From positions 515,615-579,614 of the forward strand of contig CAKVHE010000001.1 in NCBI GenBank assembly GCA_934747885.1: a stretch of 64,000 nucleotides of DNA, read 5' to 3'. The position numbers and the translations under genes were made by a program. The notes beneath the pieces are model-generated. The model did no database searches, had not been told where the DNA came from, and was given only the letters and a program-made list of their open reading frames with translations. How positions within the stretch are numbered: the first letter of the stretch is position 1; the number at the start of each line of letters is the position of its first letter. Positions 17,094 through 24,949 of the stretch are shown in pieces. The DNA comes from an uncultured Clostridia bacterium. Lineage in GTDB: Bacteria; Bacillota; Clostridia; Christensenellales; UBA1242.

Positions 17094-17423
17094 ATGTCGC
17101 ATCACGAAGTAAAAGGCAACGGCCTTGCCGACATCTTGGGTATTCTTGCAGAAACAATTGCATTTTTAACAATAGCGCTTTTTGCTGTACTATTAGTTAA
17201 CGCAAACTGGCCATTTATAACCGATTCAGGTTTATTAAATGTGCTAAACGTACTAAAATTTTATGCACCATTAGCACTTTTGTTGGTTGTTGGTTTGCAA
17301 GTTACTTCCAAGCAACCATTTATAGTGCGCATCGTGTACTATGTGGTTATGGCAGCCATTATCATTTTCCAATTTTTCCCTGGCACTTGGGAAAACTTTA
17401 TTGGAATTGTAGCCAAAATTTAA
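17094..17423 (+). CDS. Small three-helix membrane protein
   Basis: A 109-residue protein with three hydrophobic segments (about 18-38, 54-70 and 78-96) and a short polar N-terminus with two His (SHHEVKGN). No family is recognised. Its size, helix spacing and the TSKQP turn before the last helix resemble the 111-residue protein at 8953-9288. It is flanked by its own promoter and a stem-loop. Confidence 0.68.
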   Translation: MSHHEVKGNGLADILGILAETIAFLTIALFAVLLVNANWPFITDSGLLNVLNVLKFYAPLALLLVVGLQVTSKQPFIVRIVYYVVMAAIIIFQFFPGTWENFIGIVAKI

Positions 17424-17429
17424 CAAAAC

Positions 17430-17450
17430 AAGCGACCCAAAAGGTCGCTT
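17430..17450 (+). terminator. Hairpin after the small membrane protein gene
   Basis: AAGCGACC (17430-17437) and GGTCGCTT (17443-17450) form an 8-base stem with a 5-base loop. The T run is weak, and the tRNA-Ser begins 6 bases later. Confidence 0.6.
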
Positions 17451-17456
17451 AAATTT

Positions 17457-17546
17457 GGAGAGTTGTCCGAGTGGTTTAAGGTGCACCCCTGGAAAGGGTG
17501 TGTTGGTGAAAGTCGACCGGCAGTTCGAATCTGCCACTCTCCGCCA
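17457..17546 (+). tRNA. tRNA-Ser (anticodon GGA)
   Basis: A class II tRNA with acceptor GGAGAGT, anticodon arm CACCC/GGGTG around the loop CTGGAAA, a long variable arm (GTTGGTGAAAGTCGAC), T arm GGCAG/CTGCC with the loop TTCGAAT, and encoded CCA. The anticodon GGA reads UCC/UCU serine codons. Confidence 0.95.
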
Positions 17547-17612
17547 AATAAAAGACTCTGCAAACGCAGGGTCTTTTATTTGGCGAAAATGCAAATTTGG
17601 CTTGGGGTCGAC
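17523..17612 (+). repeat. Direct repeat copy 1: tRNA-Ser 3' end plus terminator
   Basis: These 90 bases, from the T loop of the tRNA-Ser through its terminator to GGGGTCGAC, recur at 17814-17903 at the same length with small changes. This copy belongs to the intact tRNA. Confidence 0.8.
17547..17580 (+). terminator. Terminator of tRNA-Ser(GGA)
   Basis: A 15-base stem (17547-17561 with 17566-17580, one wobble) around the loop AAAC; the 3' arm includes the T-rich stretch. Confidence 0.8.
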
Positions 17613-17813
17613 TATGCTAGCGAGATGGTTGTTTAACAAAATAAAAGCGTAAAAAAAGGAAGCAGATAAGCCTAAATTTTTGAGATAAAATTGACTTGAT
17701 CGGCGATGGCTGAGTGACCTCGCCAGAAGCCAAGCAAAACAATTTTAGCCAAAAAGAAGGTTTATATGCGTCTATAATAGCCGCTTTGACAAAGGCAAAG
17801 CGGAAGTGTTTTT

Positions 17814-17903
17814 GTTCGAATCTGCCACTCTCCGCCAATCAAAAAGCCCTGCGAGCCGCAGGGTCTTTTATTTGGCGAAAATGCAAATTTGGCTTAGGTC
17901 GAC
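17814..17903 (+). repeat. Direct repeat copy 2: decayed tRNA-Ser 3' end
   Basis: It repeats the T loop, the 3' acceptor strand with CCA (GTTCGAATCTGCCACTCTCC first), a variant terminator hairpin (CCCTGCG/CGCAGGG) and the tail TTTGGCGAAAATGCAAATTT. The 5' two thirds of the tRNA are missing, so it is not a working tRNA. The 200 bases between the copies hold no convincing gene. Confidence 0.8.
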
Positions 17904-17912
17904 AGTGGTAGT

Positions 17913-18006
17913 TATTGCATAAATCCTGACGGATTTATGCAATAAGCCCGTTGGGCTTATGCAATAGGCTGGCGCCTATGCAACTTTAACTCTTTGCGTT
18001 AAAGTT
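17913..18006 (+). repeat. Cluster of four consecutive perfect hairpins
   Basis: Four stem-loops sit almost end to end: 17913-17926/17931-17944 (14-base stem), 17942-17949/17953-17960 (8), 17964-17969/17974-17979 (6) and 17982-17990/17998-18006 (9). The motif TATGCAA recurs between them three times, and its inverse TTGCATA opens the cluster. No gene or terminator nearby needs four hairpins. Confidence 0.8.
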
Positions 18007-18075
18007 ACGGATAAAAAACAAAAGCGCATTACAAACTGAGCAACTTTTTTACTTTACTTTCTTTTCCAAATAAAA

Positions 18076-18098
18076 ACGCCCCGCGGTTCGCGGGGCGT
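18076..18098 (-). terminator. Terminator of lysS
   Basis: On the minus strand a GC-rich 10-base stem (ACGCCCCGCG and CGCGGGGCGT) is followed by TTTTTA at 18075-18071. It starts a few bases after the lysS stop. Confidence 0.88.
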
Positions 18099-18102
18099 AG
18101 AT

Positions 18103-19593
18103 TTATTTAATTGGTTTCATGGTTGGGAAGAGTAGTACATCGCGAATGGTGGTGCTGCCGGTAAGTAGCATTACCAAACGGTCAACGCCAAGCCCCAAAC
18201 CGCCCGTTGGAGGCATACCATATTCTAGTGCAGTAACAAAGTCTTCGTCAACTTCGGCGTTGATGCCTTGTGCCTTGCGTTCGCGTACTTGTGCTTCAAA
18301 GCGTTCGCGTTGGTCAATTGGGTCATTAAGTTCACTAAATGCGTTGCCCATTTCCATGCCGCACATAAAGTACTCAAAGCGTTCGGTAAACATTTTGTCT
18401 TCTGGTTTGCGTTTTGCAAGTGGCGAAACTTCTACCGGATAATCATAAATTATGGTTGGTTGGATTAAGTTGTCTTCGGCATAAGCTTCAAAGAAGGCTG
18501 AAAGAATTTCACCTTTGGTAGACTTTGCACCGTTTTCTAGTTCAAGATGGTGTTTTTTGGCTTCTGCAAGCGCATCTGCGTCGGTTTTCCAGTTATCAAA
18601 GTCTACACCGGCATACTTTTTAACGGCTTCTTTCATGGTAAGTCTTGCCCATGGTTTTAGCATATCAATTTTGTGCTCGCCAAAGGTAATAGGCTCGGTG
18701 CCGCAAACTTTTTCTGCCAAAAACTTGTACATTTTTTCAATAAAGTCCATCATCTCAAAGTAGTTGGCGTATGCTTGATACATCTCAATTGAAGTAAATT
18801 CTGGGTTGTGGTTTTTGTCCATACCTTCATTACGGAAAATACGACCAATTTCATAAACTTTTTCCATACCGCCAACAATTAAGCGCTTTAAGTATAGTTC
18901 CGTTTCTATGCGCAAGTACATATCAATGCCAAGCGAGTTGTGGTGAGTTTTGAAAGGTCTTGCCGAAGCGCCGATTTCTAGTGTGTTTAAAATTGGGGTA
19001 TCAACTTCTATAAATCCGTGCTTGTCCATATATTGACGAATTAACGAAATAATTTGACTACGCTTTTTAAAGGTATCCAAAACTTCTGGGTTCATAATAA
19101 GGTCAAGTTCACGATGACGGTATCTTGCGTCGTTGTCTTTAAATCCATTATATTTTTCTGGCAAAGGCAATAAAGATTTGCTAAGCAAAGTTAGGCTCAA
19201 AACTTCAACGGTTAGTTCACCGGTGTGGGTGACAAATGGTTTGCCAACAATGCCCACAATATCGCCAATATCCAATTTTTTAAAAGCGGCATATTCTTCT
19301 TCGCCAAGATTGTCGCGCTTTACATAAAGTTGAATTTTGCCAGTGCGGTCGCTAATATGTGCAAAACTTGCTTTGCCCATAACTCTACGGCTCATTAGTC
19401 TGCCTGCAAGCGAAACCTTTTTGCCGGTTGCTTTTTCGGGGTTTGCGAGCAAATCTTCTGCGTGAGCGGTTTGTTTAAAACTTGTAATTTCGTAAGGGTT
19501 TTTGCCCGCCTCAATAAGACGGTTAAGTTTTTCACGCCTTACAACAATTTCCTTTGTGCTGTCAAATTGTTCTTCGTTTTGTTGTACGTCCAT
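18103..19593 (-). CDS. lysS: Lysyl-tRNA synthetase, class II
   Basis: A 496-residue class II LysRS, which charges tRNA-Lys. The N-terminal OB-fold anticodon-binding domain covers about 55-150 (AGRLMSRRVMGKASFAHI). The catalytic core shows motif 2 FRNEGMDKNHNPEFTSIE (about 257-274) and motif 3 GLGLGVDRLVMLLTGS (about 467-482). Length is normal for the bacterial enzyme. A strong promoter with a short leader precedes it; no T-box element is present. Confidence 0.97.
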   Translation of the reverse strand: MDVQQNEEQFDSTKEIVVRREKLNRLIEAGKNPYEITSFKQTAHAEDLLANPEKATGKKVSLAGRLMSRRVMGKASFAHISDRTGKIQLYVKRDNLGEEEYAAFKKLDIGDIVGIVGKPFVTHTGELTVEVLSLTLLSKSLLPLPEKYNGFKDNDARYRHRELDLIMNPEVLDTFKKRSQIISLIRQYMDKHGFIEVDTPILNTLEIGASARPFKTHHNSLGIDMYLRIETELYLKRLIVGGMEKVYEIGRIFRNEGMDKNHNPEFTSIEMYQAYANYFEMMDFIEKMYKFLAEKVCGTEPITFGEHKIDMLKPWARLTMKEAVKKYAGVDFDNWKTDADALAEAKKHHLELENGAKSTKGEILSAFFEAYAEDNLIQPTIIYDYPVEVSPLAKRKPEDKMFTERFEYFMCGMEMGNAFSELNDPIDQRERFEAQVRERKAQGINAEVDEDFVTALEYGMPPTGGLGLGVDRLVMLLTGSTTIRDVLLFPTMKPIK

Positions 19594-19617
19594 AACATTA
19601 TCTCCTAAATTTGTATT

Positions 19618-19646
19618 ATTGTAGCATTTTTTGTGGTTGTTGTCAA
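19618..19646 (-). promoter_or_regulatory. Promoter of lysS
   Basis: On the minus strand TTGACA (19646-19641), 17 bases and TACAAT (19623-19618), then TTAGGAGA before the ATG at 19593. Confidence 0.75.
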
Positions 19647-19666
19647 CACGGCTAGTTGGCTTTTTG

Positions 19667-19695
19667 TTGATAATTTGCGCGCCTTGCGGTATAAT
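19667..19695 (+). promoter_or_regulatory. Promoter of the GT4 gene, predicted leaderless
   Basis: TTGATA (19667-19672), 17 bases and TATAAT (19690-19695). The expected start of transcription, seven bases on, is the A of the ATG at 19702, and no Shine-Dalgarno sequence precedes that ATG. Confidence 0.6.
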
Positions 19696-19701
19696 TAAAT
19701 T

Positions 19702-20844
19702 ATGAGCAAATTAAAAGTTTTGATGTTTAGTGACTCGTTTTATCCAACCACAGGTGGACGAGAACGGGTAATTGATGAGCAAATGAAGGCGTTATCACCA
19801 CTGGTGGACATAACACTAGTGTGCCCCAAAGGCAAGTTTGATGACGCTACGCTGCCGTACAAGGTTTACCGAACCAAAGGCATAAGTTTTCCACATCTTG
19901 GCACCAACGCCATTGTGGATAAGCGCCTTAAAAAGTTTACCAAAAGTAACTTGCCGGATGTAATTTATGTTCAGACCAAATATGCACTTGCAAGTTATGC
20001 TTTAAAACTAAAAAAGAAATATGGCGTGCCGTTAGTATTTGCTTGTCACACCGATTACGAAGCCGTGTACAAGCAAACGGTTGGCATTTTTGCAAAGCCC
20101 GCCATAAAAGCGGTTGTAAAAAAACTAAATGGTGCTGATTTGGTTATTGCTGTTTCAAACTTTTTAAAACAAAAACTAATAAAACTTGGCGTAAAAACGT
20201 CAATAAAAGTAGTGCCAAACGGCACAATAGCAAACGCCGAATTTTTGGCAAATCAAGCCAACTACTTGATGGCGGTAAAGCAAAAGTATGAACTTTTTGG
20301 TGTAAACAATTTGCTTTTGTATGTTGGTAGGGTAGAAGATAAAAAAAATGTGGCATTTATGTTCTCGGCGCTTGCAGATGTAAAACAGGTTTACAAAACC
20401 AACTTCAAACTTTTGCTCGCTGGCAAGGTAGAACAAAAAAAATATTACAAACTAGCAAAGAAACTAAAAATAGACGATTCCGTTATGTTTTTAGGTGAAA
20501 TAAAAAGCAAGCCCGAACTTTTGGCGCTTTACACCTTGGCAGATTTGTTATTGTCGCCAACCATTGCCGATACCTACAACTTGGTGGTGGACGAAGCCGG
20601 ACTATGCAAAACACCATCAGCTATTGTTACCGGTACGCCAATGGCAGAACGAATTGTTAACGAGCAAAACGGAATTGTTAGCAATTTGGACAAAGCGGAA
20701 TATGCCCAAAAAATATTTTTGTTTTTAAAAAATAAAAAAGATATGGCTTTGCTAGGCGAAAATGCATATAACACCTTGCCCAAAAAATATGACCAAATTG
20801 CAAAAACCATTTTAGACCTTTTTGAAAAGCAGGTAAAAAGGTAA
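19702..20844 (+). CDS. GT4-family glycosyltransferase
   Basis: A 380-residue retaining glycosyltransferase with two Rossmann domains. The N-terminal loop SDSFYPTTGGRERVIDE is typical of GT4 enzymes related to diacylglycerol glucosyltransferases and mannosyltransferases. The donor-binding half shows VVPNGT (about 171-176), LYVGRVEDKKN (about 208-218) and the late acidic motif DTYNLVVDEAGLCKTPSAI, where the usual E-x7-E reads D-x7-E. No transmembrane helix is seen, so it probably acts at the inner membrane face on a lipid or glycan acceptor. The specific sugar and acceptor are unknown. Confidence 0.88.
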   Translation: MSKLKVLMFSDSFYPTTGGRERVIDEQMKALSPLVDITLVCPKGKFDDATLPYKVYRTKGISFPHLGTNAIVDKRLKKFTKSNLPDVIYVQTKYALASYALKLKKKYGVPLVFACHTDYEAVYKQTVGIFAKPAIKAVVKKLNGADLVIAVSNFLKQKLIKLGVKTSIKVVPNGTIANAEFLANQANYLMAVKQKYELFGVNNLLLYVGRVEDKKNVAFMFSALADVKQVYKTNFKLLLAGKVEQKKYYKLAKKLKIDDSVMFLGEIKSKPELLALYTLADLLLSPTIADTYNLVVDEAGLCKTPSAIVTGTPMAERIVNEQNGIVSNLDKAEYAQKIFLFLKNKKDMALLGENAYNTLPKKYDQIAKTILDLFEKQVKR

Positions 20845-20853
20845 AAGTAAACT

Positions 20854-20877
20854 AGCCAACCAGTCGGTTGGCTTTTG
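20854..20877 (+). terminator. Terminator of the GT4 gene
   Basis: AGCCAACC (20854-20861) and GGTTGGCT (20866-20873) around AGTC, followed by TTTG. Confidence 0.8.
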
Positions 20878-20890
20878 TTAGGCTTAGCGG

Positions 20891-21196
20891 TTAGTTGTCT
20901 TTTAGCAGACTAATTATGGCTTGTTTTTTGGTTGGACTAACTTTTTTGAGAAGTTCGATAATTTCCTTATCGTTTTTGTATTCGTCCATATTGTAGTAAA
21001 AAAATTCGCTAGGTGTGCTTCCACACGTTTCAATTATATCCATAAACACTTCCAGACTTGGCAAAAAGTCGTGGCTAGTTTCCATGCGGTTGATGTAACA
21101 TTGGTTCATACCCAAATCTAGCGATAGTCGGCGCGCTGAGTAATTTGCTCGGGTACGGAGCATACTAATTCTATCAATTATTTCATCTTTATTCAT
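20891..21196 (-). CDS. XRE-family transcriptional regulator
   Basis: A 101-residue protein with an N-terminal Cro/CI-type helix-turn-helix (about 6-62): ARRLSLDLGMNQCYINRMET holds the two DNA-contacting helices. The short C-terminal tail (KNDKEIIELLKKVSPTKKQAIISLL) is a helix of the kind that often mediates dimerisation. It diverges from the gene cluster at 21361-24152 and may regulate it, but no operator is assigned. Confidence 0.85.
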   Translation of the reverse strand: MNKDEIIDRISMLRTRANYSARRLSLDLGMNQCYINRMETSHDFLPSLEVFMDIIETCGSTPSEFFYYNMDEYKNDKEIIELLKKVSPTKKQAIISLLKDN

Positions 21197-21308
21197 CTGT
21201 ACAATATCCCCTTACTTTTATAATAAGATATTTGCCACAAATGCCATTTACTATAAATACGCAAAAATACCTATAACTAGTTATTTTGTATAATTTTAGT
21301 AAATATTG

Positions 21309-21338
21309 TTGACACCTACCTTGCACCGCAGGTATAAT
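21309..21338 (+). promoter_or_regulatory. Promoter of the 148-residue protein gene
   Basis: TTGACA (21309-21314), 18 bases and TATAAT (21333-21338). The ATG at 21337 lies inside the -10 box and cannot be the start, which moves the start to 21361, behind AGGTGGGTGAG. Confidence 0.75.
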
Positions 21339-21360
21339 GGAACAAAAAAGGTGGGTGAGT

Positions 21361-21807
21361 ATGCACTTTTCGGCTGGACAAGTTGGAGTACTTATTGATG
21401 AGAGCATAAAGACAATTGGCAAACTAAGAATGCAAGACCTTGCTTGTTGCATAAAGGATATGGTTAATTACGAAAAATGCCATACCTTTTATTTTTTTAA
21501 CAACAATAAGCCGTCGATTATACTGTCGCGCTTAATTGGCGAATTAAAAACCGAACTTGGCGAAAATAGAGTAAGAACTGTGTTGGTGCAAAACAGTGCA
21601 AAAAAGCAAAAGCCTATAAACGGAAATTTTGATGAAAGCGTTTGCAAGTTTATAAATTACAAATATCTAAAATACGAAGAGCATGCATTGGTGGTTTCTT
21701 GCTTGCCCTATTTGTCCAACTTTTTGTTGGTGGGCGCTGATGCTCTTTTGGCAAAAATTATGTTTTTTGCCGATGCCAGCGAGTTGCCTTATAGCATTGT
21801 TAATTAA
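21361..21807 (+). CDS. Unknown 148-residue protein upstream of the sigma-like pair
   Basis: It starts MHFSAGQVGVLIDESIKTIG and has an alternating alpha/beta pattern (CHTFYFFNNNKPSIILSRLI, NRVRTVLVQ, EEHALVVSCLPY). No family is recognised; the pattern is compatible with a small Rossmann-like domain. The start is fixed by the promoter and by an AGGTGGG ribosome binding site. It is 95 bases upstream of the first sigma-like gene, which also has its own strong promoter, so the two could be partly co-transcribed. It might take part in the same regulatory unit. Confidence 0.65.
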   Translation: MHFSAGQVGVLIDESIKTIGKLRMQDLACCIKDMVNYEKCHTFYFFNNNKPSIILSRLIGELKTELGENRVRTVLVQNSAKKQKPINGNFDESVCKFINYKYLKYEEHALVVSCLPYLSNFLLVGADALLAKIMFFADASELPYSIVN

Positions 21808-21848
21808 AGTTTTTGCAAATTGCGACAAAATTTGTGCGTGTGCCCATA

Positions 21849-21877
21849 TTGACAAAATTAAGTAGCGGGCTTACAAT
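21849..21877 (+). promoter_or_regulatory. Strong promoter of the sigma-like gene pair
   Basis: TTGACA (21849-21854), 17 bases and TACAAT (21872-21877) precede a GGGTGG ribosome binding site and GTG/ATG at 21900/21903. Confidence 0.8.
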
Positions 21878-21899
21878 AGAGAAAAATGGGTGGTAACAA

Positions 21900-22850
21900 G
21901 TGATGAACGCAGACTATGTGCAGCGATTAAATTTGGATCTTGACCAATTAAAAAAAGATTTCCCACAAATAAAAAGCCTAGCGCAAACTGAGGACGAAAA
22001 ATTTGTTGCGCTATTTGATGCTGTTTATGCAGGAAAGACTTGGAAACTTGAAGAACTTTTAAATCATATAAAATGCAACCATGGGCTTACCAGGGTGCAA
22101 TACGACTTGCTTTTTAATACTTACAACCGCGAGCGTGCCGAAGGCAAAGATGTTGCCGAAAGTGGTGCGCTTGCTGTTTTGCTTATGTGTCACGAATATT
22201 TTATTTTTAGAATATCCAAAAAAATATTACTTCCACCAACACATAGCCGAGATGAAATGTTTATGCGCCTAGAAATGGGTTTAAGAAAAGCGGTGGACTC
22301 TTTTGATCCGCGCAAAGGTATTTATTTTTTAAATTATGCAACACCGGTTGTTTTGCATGAAGGTTTAATTTATGTCAGGTCAAATAGGCAATATGCAACG
22401 GTAGGGCTAGAAGACAAACTAATTGCAGATGACGATAGCGGTCCTACTTACCAAGACCAATTGGCAAGCAACGAAAAAATTGTTGAAGATTATATAGAAA
22501 AAGAAATTGCGGAAATATTGTGGGCAAAAATGGGCTTTTTAAAACCGCGCGAACAATTTTGTATGCTAGCATATACCGGGAAATATGGTAGGCCTATCAC
22601 TCAAAGTGAAATTGCTAAATGCTTTGACATGGATCAAAGTATGATTAGCAAAATTATAAAAAAATGTAAACTGGCTTTAATTCAAATGCTAGAAGATCCA
22701 AAATATATTTCGTCGGGTCGCTACCGTGCGGTTTCTAAAAATGGTAGAATTCCAAATACCAGTGTTACTGCGGACTATCATCTGCTTACCAAAGACGAAT
22801 TTTGGGATATGGCAAATTCGTATGGTATAAACGAAAATCAAAACGCATAA
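21900..22850 (+). CDS. Divergent sigma-70-like factor, paralogue 1
   Basis: A 316-residue protein (from GTG 21900; ATG 21903 would give 315). Residues about 86-165 resemble sigma-70 region 2: the run LRKAVDSFDPRKGIYFLNYA parallels the sigma pattern in which FDP-x-KG-x-x-F-x-x-YA leads into the -10 recognition helix. Residues about 213-262 resemble a region-4 helix-turn-helix: PITQSEIAKCFDMDQSMISK. A conserved tail follows (DPKYISSGRY, then YHLLTKDEFWDMA). The 429-residue gene next door is a paralogue in the same order. No region 1.1 or clear region 3 is seen. A role as an alternative sigma factor or related RNA polymerase-binding regulator is inference from the pattern; a non-sigma DNA-binding protein is the alternative. 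Confidence 0.7.
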   Translation: MMNADYVQRLNLDLDQLKKDFPQIKSLAQTEDEKFVALFDAVYAGKTWKLEELLNHIKCNHGLTRVQYDLLFNTYNRERAEGKDVAESGALAVLLMCHEYFIFRISKKILLPPTHSRDEMFMRLEMGLRKAVDSFDPRKGIYFLNYATPVVLHEGLIYVRSNRQYATVGLEDKLIADDDSGPTYQDQLASNEKIVEDYIEKEIAEILWAKMGFLKPREQFCMLAYTGKYGRPITQSEIAKCFDMDQSMISKIIKKCKLALIQMLEDPKYISSGRYRAVSKNGRIPNTSVTADYHLLTKDEFWDMANSYGINENQNA

Positions 22851-22862
22851 TAGGGGGGGCAA

Positions 22863-24152
22863 ATGGAACAGCAAATCGCAAAGTATAACCTAAAAGAGCT
22901 AAAAGCAGAAGCAAAAAGATTGCGAGCCGAAGCACTTGTTGAAGACGCGTCTTTTGTGGCGGCACTTGACGAAATTGTAGCGGGCAAGTATTGGAAGATA
23001 GAAAGTCTTGCCAAAAGAGCGCTAAACAAAAAGGGTTTATCGCAAACTCAGTTTGAGTGTTTGTTTAATTTGTATAGTCAAGATAGAGCCCAGAATAAAG
23101 ATGTTGCCGAAAGCAGTGCGCTTGCAATATTGTTGCTTAGTGGTGAAAGGCTTATTCATTATGTTTCCCGCAAGATTATATTGCCAAAACGGGCAACAGA
23201 GGAAGAACTTTTTATGTCACTTGACGAGGCTTATCGCCGGGCAATAGATACCTACGATCCATCGCGCAAAGTAAAATTTGTTACTCACGCTGCCAATTGT
23301 GTTTACCGCGAAGGTATGCACTATGTTGATAAAAAGCGAATGGCGGCACCGGTTGGACTTAGTGAATTGGTAGATGCCACCGGACAATCAGATTTAAGTC
23401 AAGAAGACAAACTTGGCGAAGTGGACGAGTTTGTTGAAGGTTATGCCGATGTTGAACTATCCAAAGAGTTGTGGAAACTTGTGGGGCATTTAAATCAAAA
23501 ATCACAGTTTTGCCTTATGGCGCAATTTGGCAAATATGGTCAAGCGCTAAACCAAACGCAAATAGGAAAATTGCTTGGTTGCAACCGCACCAATGTAAGC
23601 AATTTTGTGTCTAGTTGCGTAGAAGAGTTAAGACTTTTGCTAAACGATCCAGAATATATTTTAAAAGAAAAATACAAAGAGTTTTTGCACTTGTCTCAAT
23701 TGCATTTTGGGACGCATATAGGCAAAAAATACCATTTGCTAACCAAAGAAGAATATGATACAATTTTAGCAAGCGGTCAATTTGACAAGTTTAGTGAGCA
23801 ATTTGACGTAGAGGCTTTGCCGGCAGATCCTTGGGATATGCTGGGAAACTTTAATATGCGCGCGCAGCTTTGCGCGATGGCAAAATATGGCAAATATACA
23901 AAGCCTATTCCGCCGCTAGATACGGCAAAACTTGCGGGCGTGTCTGTTTCGCGATTAAAAGCAATTTTAAAGACCGTTACTGCCGAAATTAAACTTATGG
24001 CAGAAGACAGCGAATATATTTCGCAAAAACATTACAAGCAGTATAACGATAAAAAGAATTCTATTCGCTCGCAGGTTACCGAGCCTTACCGCTTGCTACA
24101 AAAAGAAGAATTTTTGCAGTTAGTTCAGGGCGAGGGCGAAAACGCAAATTAA
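22863..24152 (+). CDS. Divergent sigma-70-like factor, paralogue 2, with duplicated C-terminal module
   Basis: A 429-residue protein paralogous to the preceding gene. The region-2-like part is at about 80-160 (YRRAIDTYDPSRKVKFVTHA). The region-4-like module occurs twice: about 204-300 (QFCLMAQFGKYGQALNQTQI, later DPEYILKEKY and YHLLTKEEY) and about 324-425 (QLCAMAKYGKYTKPIPPLDT, later DSEYISQKHY and YRLLQKEEF). The first gene carries one copy. The start at 22863 follows a ribosome binding site made of seven G (22853-22859), 13 bases after the upstream stop, so the pair is one operon. Function as in paralogue 1; duplication of the putative -35-binding module is unlike standard sigma factors. 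Confidence 0.7.
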   Translation: MEQQIAKYNLKELKAEAKRLRAEALVEDASFVAALDEIVAGKYWKIESLAKRALNKKGLSQTQFECLFNLYSQDRAQNKDVAESSALAILLLSGERLIHYVSRKIILPKRATEEELFMSLDEAYRRAIDTYDPSRKVKFVTHAANCVYREGMHYVDKKRMAAPVGLSELVDATGQSDLSQEDKLGEVDEFVEGYADVELSKELWKLVGHLNQKSQFCLMAQFGKYGQALNQTQIGKLLGCNRTNVSNFVSSCVEELRLLLNDPEYILKEKYKEFLHLSQLHFGTHIGKKYHLLTKEEYDTILASGQFDKFSEQFDVEALPADPWDMLGNFNMRAQLCAMAKYGKYTKPIPPLDTAKLAGVSVSRLKAILKTVTAEIKLMAEDSEYISQKHYKQYNDKKNSIRSQVTEPYRLLQKEEFLQLVQGEGENAN

Positions 24153-24171
24153 GCATTACAAAGGATAAATT

Positions 24172-24858
24172 ATGAAAACAATTGGGCTAGTTGTTGCAAT
24201 TGAAATAGACAGCGTGCTAGCGCGCTACGGCGCACCGCAAAAAGAATATACCGACAGTGGTTTTGCAATAAAAGAGTACAAGAGCAAAAAGTATAAACTT
24301 ATTGTGGTGCACAGCAAAGTTGGTGAAATTGCTGCTGCGGGGGCAACACAACTACTCATTTCAAAGTACAAAGTTGATGCCGTGCTAAATTTTGGTGTGG
24401 TTGGCGGTTTGACGCCCGAAATGAAGGTTGCCAAACTATGTGTGGCGCAAAAAGTGGCACATTATGATTTTGATACAACCGTATGCGACCCGGAGAGAGT
24501 GGTGGGGCAATATTATGCCGACCCGGCTAGCAGGTTTGTGCAGTTGGACGCCAATTTGGTATTGCAGTGCAAAATGGTTATGCCAGAAATAAAGTTGGTT
24601 ACGGTGGCATCAGGTGATAAGTTTGTGGGTAATGAGACAAAAAAGCGAGAACTAAACCAAATTTTTGGTGCCGACGTTTGCGATATGGAACTTGCCGGAA
24701 TTGCGTTAACTTGTGAGAGGGCAAACGTGCCATGCTTGTCCATCAAGTGCGTGGCGGATGGTTTAACCAACAACGCCGGCGATTACAAGACAAATTTTGC
24801 AATTACGGCAAACAAATGCTTTGAATTGTGTGATAAAGTGCTAAATAACTTAAAATAG
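24172..24858 (+). CDS. MTA/SAH nucleosidase-like protein (PNP/UDP phosphorylase superfamily)
   Basis: A 228-residue protein of the PNP_UDP_1 fold. The segments VVHSKVGEIAAAGATQLLIS, DAVLNFGVVGG (about 68-78), the substrate motif CDMELAGIALTCERANVP with the ribose-binding Met-Glu (about 168-185), and VADG with the catalytic Asp position (about 192-195) follow MTAN enzymes. These hydrolyse 5'-methylthioadenosine or S-adenosylhomocysteine to recycle methionine and remove an inhibitor of methylation. It follows the sigma-like operon by 19 bases with an AAAGGAT ribosome binding site, so it may share that transcript. Exact substrate is uncertain. Confidence 0.82.
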   Translation: MKTIGLVVAIEIDSVLARYGAPQKEYTDSGFAIKEYKSKKYKLIVVHSKVGEIAAAGATQLLISKYKVDAVLNFGVVGGLTPEMKVAKLCVAQKVAHYDFDTTVCDPERVVGQYYADPASRFVQLDANLVLQCKMVMPEIKLVTVASGDKFVGNETKKRELNQIFGADVCDMELAGIALTCERANVPCLSIKCVADGLTNNAGDYKTNFAITANKCFELCDKVLNNLK

Positions 24859-24901
24859 TTTTTAACAATAATTAAACTTTTGTTAAAACGAGCATTTTTG
24901 T

Positions 24902-24930
24902 TTGACAGCCATTTTTAAATTTGGTAACAT
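24902..24930 (+). promoter_or_regulatory. Promoter of the 167-residue membrane protein gene
   Basis: TTGACA (24902-24907), 17 bases and TAACAT (24925-24930). The in-frame TTG at 24902 is part of the -35 box, which fixes the start at the ATG 24950 behind AAGGAGGG. Confidence 0.7.
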
Positions 24931-24949
24931 AATTGCAAGGAGGGAAATT

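Noticed and set aside
17455..17652. Open frames through tRNA-Ser(GGA) and its repeat (also 17714-17911)
   Set aside because: They read through the tRNA, terminator hairpins and the tRNA remnant, with no start signals.
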